Origin: JBLHHI01 sp047614125
GTDB lineage: Bacteria > Bacteroidota > Bacteroidia > NS11-12g > UBA9320
Assembly (NCBI GenBank): GCA_047614125.1
Contig: JBLHHI010000044.1
Span: 1 to 25,026, forward strand
Reading direction: 5' to 3'
DNA length: 25,026 bases
Positions 24,050-25,026 of this stretch are shown here, piece after piece; positions within the stretch are counted from its first letter, which is position 1, and each line of letters begins with the position of its first letter. The position numbers and the translations under genes are program-made. Below the pieces are notes generated by a model that saw nothing but the letters and a program-made list of their open reading frames with translations, had not been told where the DNA came from and searched no databases.

Positions 24050-24971
24050 TATTTTGTACTTGGCAGGTACAAAATATCCAACGGACTAAAGGGTTTTTGT
24101 CGGCCGTTCTGGGCCACATGCAAATACAGCATGGTGGTTTCAATATGGCTATGTCCCAGGAGTTCTTTTATGCTCACCAGATCTAATCCATTTTCCAGCA
24201 AATGGGTTGCGTAACTGTGCCGAAACGTGTGGGTTGTAATCGACTTTTCTAAACCCGCTTCCTTTTTGGTTTGACGTACAATCCATTGAATGCCGCGTTG
24301 CGAATATGCCGTGGGTTTGCCATCTGCATCAGGCTGACCATTAAATAGCCACGTTACTGGATGATCGCATGAAATGTATTTTTTTAATCCCCGGATTAAA
24401 TGTTCTGATATTGGAACATATCGATCCTTTTTGCCTTTTCCTTGACGCACATGAAGCATTTTTCTGTCGAAATCAACATCTACAAGTTGTACTTTCCGCA
24501 GTTCAAAACACCGCAACCCACAATCATAGAGCATCGCTAAAATGATCCGATGTTTTAAATACTTCGGTGTTTTTAGCATCAATCGAACCTCACTTGCGCT
24601 CATAACCACGGGGAGTTTCTTTTGACGTTCTATCGAAGGCAGACTGATGTGCTTAACCTTTAGACCAAGCATTTTGTAGACATACCGTAAGCCATAAACG
24701 GTATGCTTAAAAAAGCTATCTGATGGAGTGCTTTGCATCTTTTTGAGGTGGTGTAGGTATTCTTCCACCTGCTCCAAATCAAGCTGCTCCGGACTGCAAT
24801 TGAAATGCAAGGCCAAATGAGCCAAGCATCTGGCATAATTATTTAAAGTACTTTCAGCTTTTCCAGTAATTGCAGTTTTTTGCTGTAATTTGCCATATAG
24901 GGTGGCAAAACCATCAACGCTGGCACAAGCTTCTTGTACTAGGGTCTGGGATTTTTTTTAAATCGTGTCAT
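24049..24971 (-). CDS. Tyrosine recombinase accompanying IS91, with a shift at an A8 tract
   Basis: The open frame from the left reaches 24951, but no ATG or GTG lies in it before TTG 24825; that late start would remove the SAM-like core-binding domain, which is plainly present upstream (SQTLVQEACASVDGFATLYG, then AESTLNNYARCLAHL). An ATG at 24971-24969 opens MTRFKKN and meets a TAG three codons later unless translation slips -1, or one A is added, on the run of eight A (24959-24952). The result is M-T-R-F-K-K-K-S-Q-T..., 307 residues, normal for the family. Catalytic residues are all there: Arg154 (CGLRCFEL), Lys in GKGKKDR, His248 and Arg251 (HTFRHS), His274 (LLGH), Tyr283 (TMLYLH). Companion integrases of this kind are known in some IS91 elements. 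It could also be a one-base sequencing error or a real mutation. Confidence 0.8.
24049..24971 (-). mobile_element. IS91-family element with integrase, right part (element continues left to about 22886 or beyond)
   Basis: Two overlapping genes, recombinase then HUH transposase, form the coding part (22886-24971) of an IS91-like element of the int-containing type. Both are full length, the first only if the A8 shift is bridged. Ends cannot be fixed because this family has no inverted repeats; the right end may fall in 24972-25026 or beyond the window. Confidence 0.6.
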
Positions 24972-25026
24972 CTTATTTGTTTCTAGAAAAACAAAAGTCG
25001 CTAATTACTGCGGAGCAGGAAATAAA

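Noticed and set aside
24049..24825. Recombinase starting at TTG 24825.
   Set aside because: It removes half of the core-binding domain that is clearly encoded upstream in the same frame.

Overview
The window looks like chromosome from a member of the phylum Bacteroidota, of moderate to low GC. The clade markers are two kinds of type IX secretion (T9SS) sorting domain, a PorP/SprF-family protein, promoter elements of the TAnnTTTG type, and signal peptides ending in A-Q. I cannot name a genus.

Layout. (1) 1-6911: a large surface protein, cut by the window edge, is divergent from a three-gene T9SS operon made of a type-B-sorted multidomain adhesin, a PorP/SprF barrel, and a TPR-PD40 protein. 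That last protein ends in a SPOR-like domain where an OmpA domain is usual. (2) 6912-8538: a secreted-protein gene decayed by seven in-frame stops, then an intact type-A-sorted protein. (3) 8672-11096: a translationally coupled pair of paralogous lipoproteins. (4) 11306-12238: a Crp/Fnr-type regulator followed by a DoxX-like membrane protein, with an FNR-like palindrome on the regulator's stop codon, about 43 bases before a predicted transcription start. (5) 12239-15412: an M20 metallopeptidase between intergenic stretches holding two members of a structured repeat family with terminal inverted repeats (MITE-like), and the tail of a broken T9SS cargo gene. (6) 15413-16186: a phosphodiester glycosidase-like exported protein. 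(7) 16434-21546: a five-gene operon (LolA-like periplasmic protein, two FtsX/LolC/E-type permeases, LolD-type ATPase, outer-membrane barrel) that could carry a lipid or lipoprotein across the whole envelope. (8) 21547-25026: a third repeat element, a zinc-ribbon gene broken by one in-frame TAA, and an IS91-family element with a companion tyrosine recombinase whose natural start is reached only through a one-base shift on an A8 tract.

How it fits together. Most intact genes concern the cell envelope: secretion and anchoring (T9SS operon and cargo), surface lipoproteins, and the Lol-like exporter. The repeats and decayed genes lie between these blocks, and the IS91 element marks the right end as a mobile, eroding region. 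The strongest candidates for something undescribed are the Lol-like ABC/LolA/barrel operon and the structured repeat family, whose internal stems are conserved in position and show a compensatory base change.
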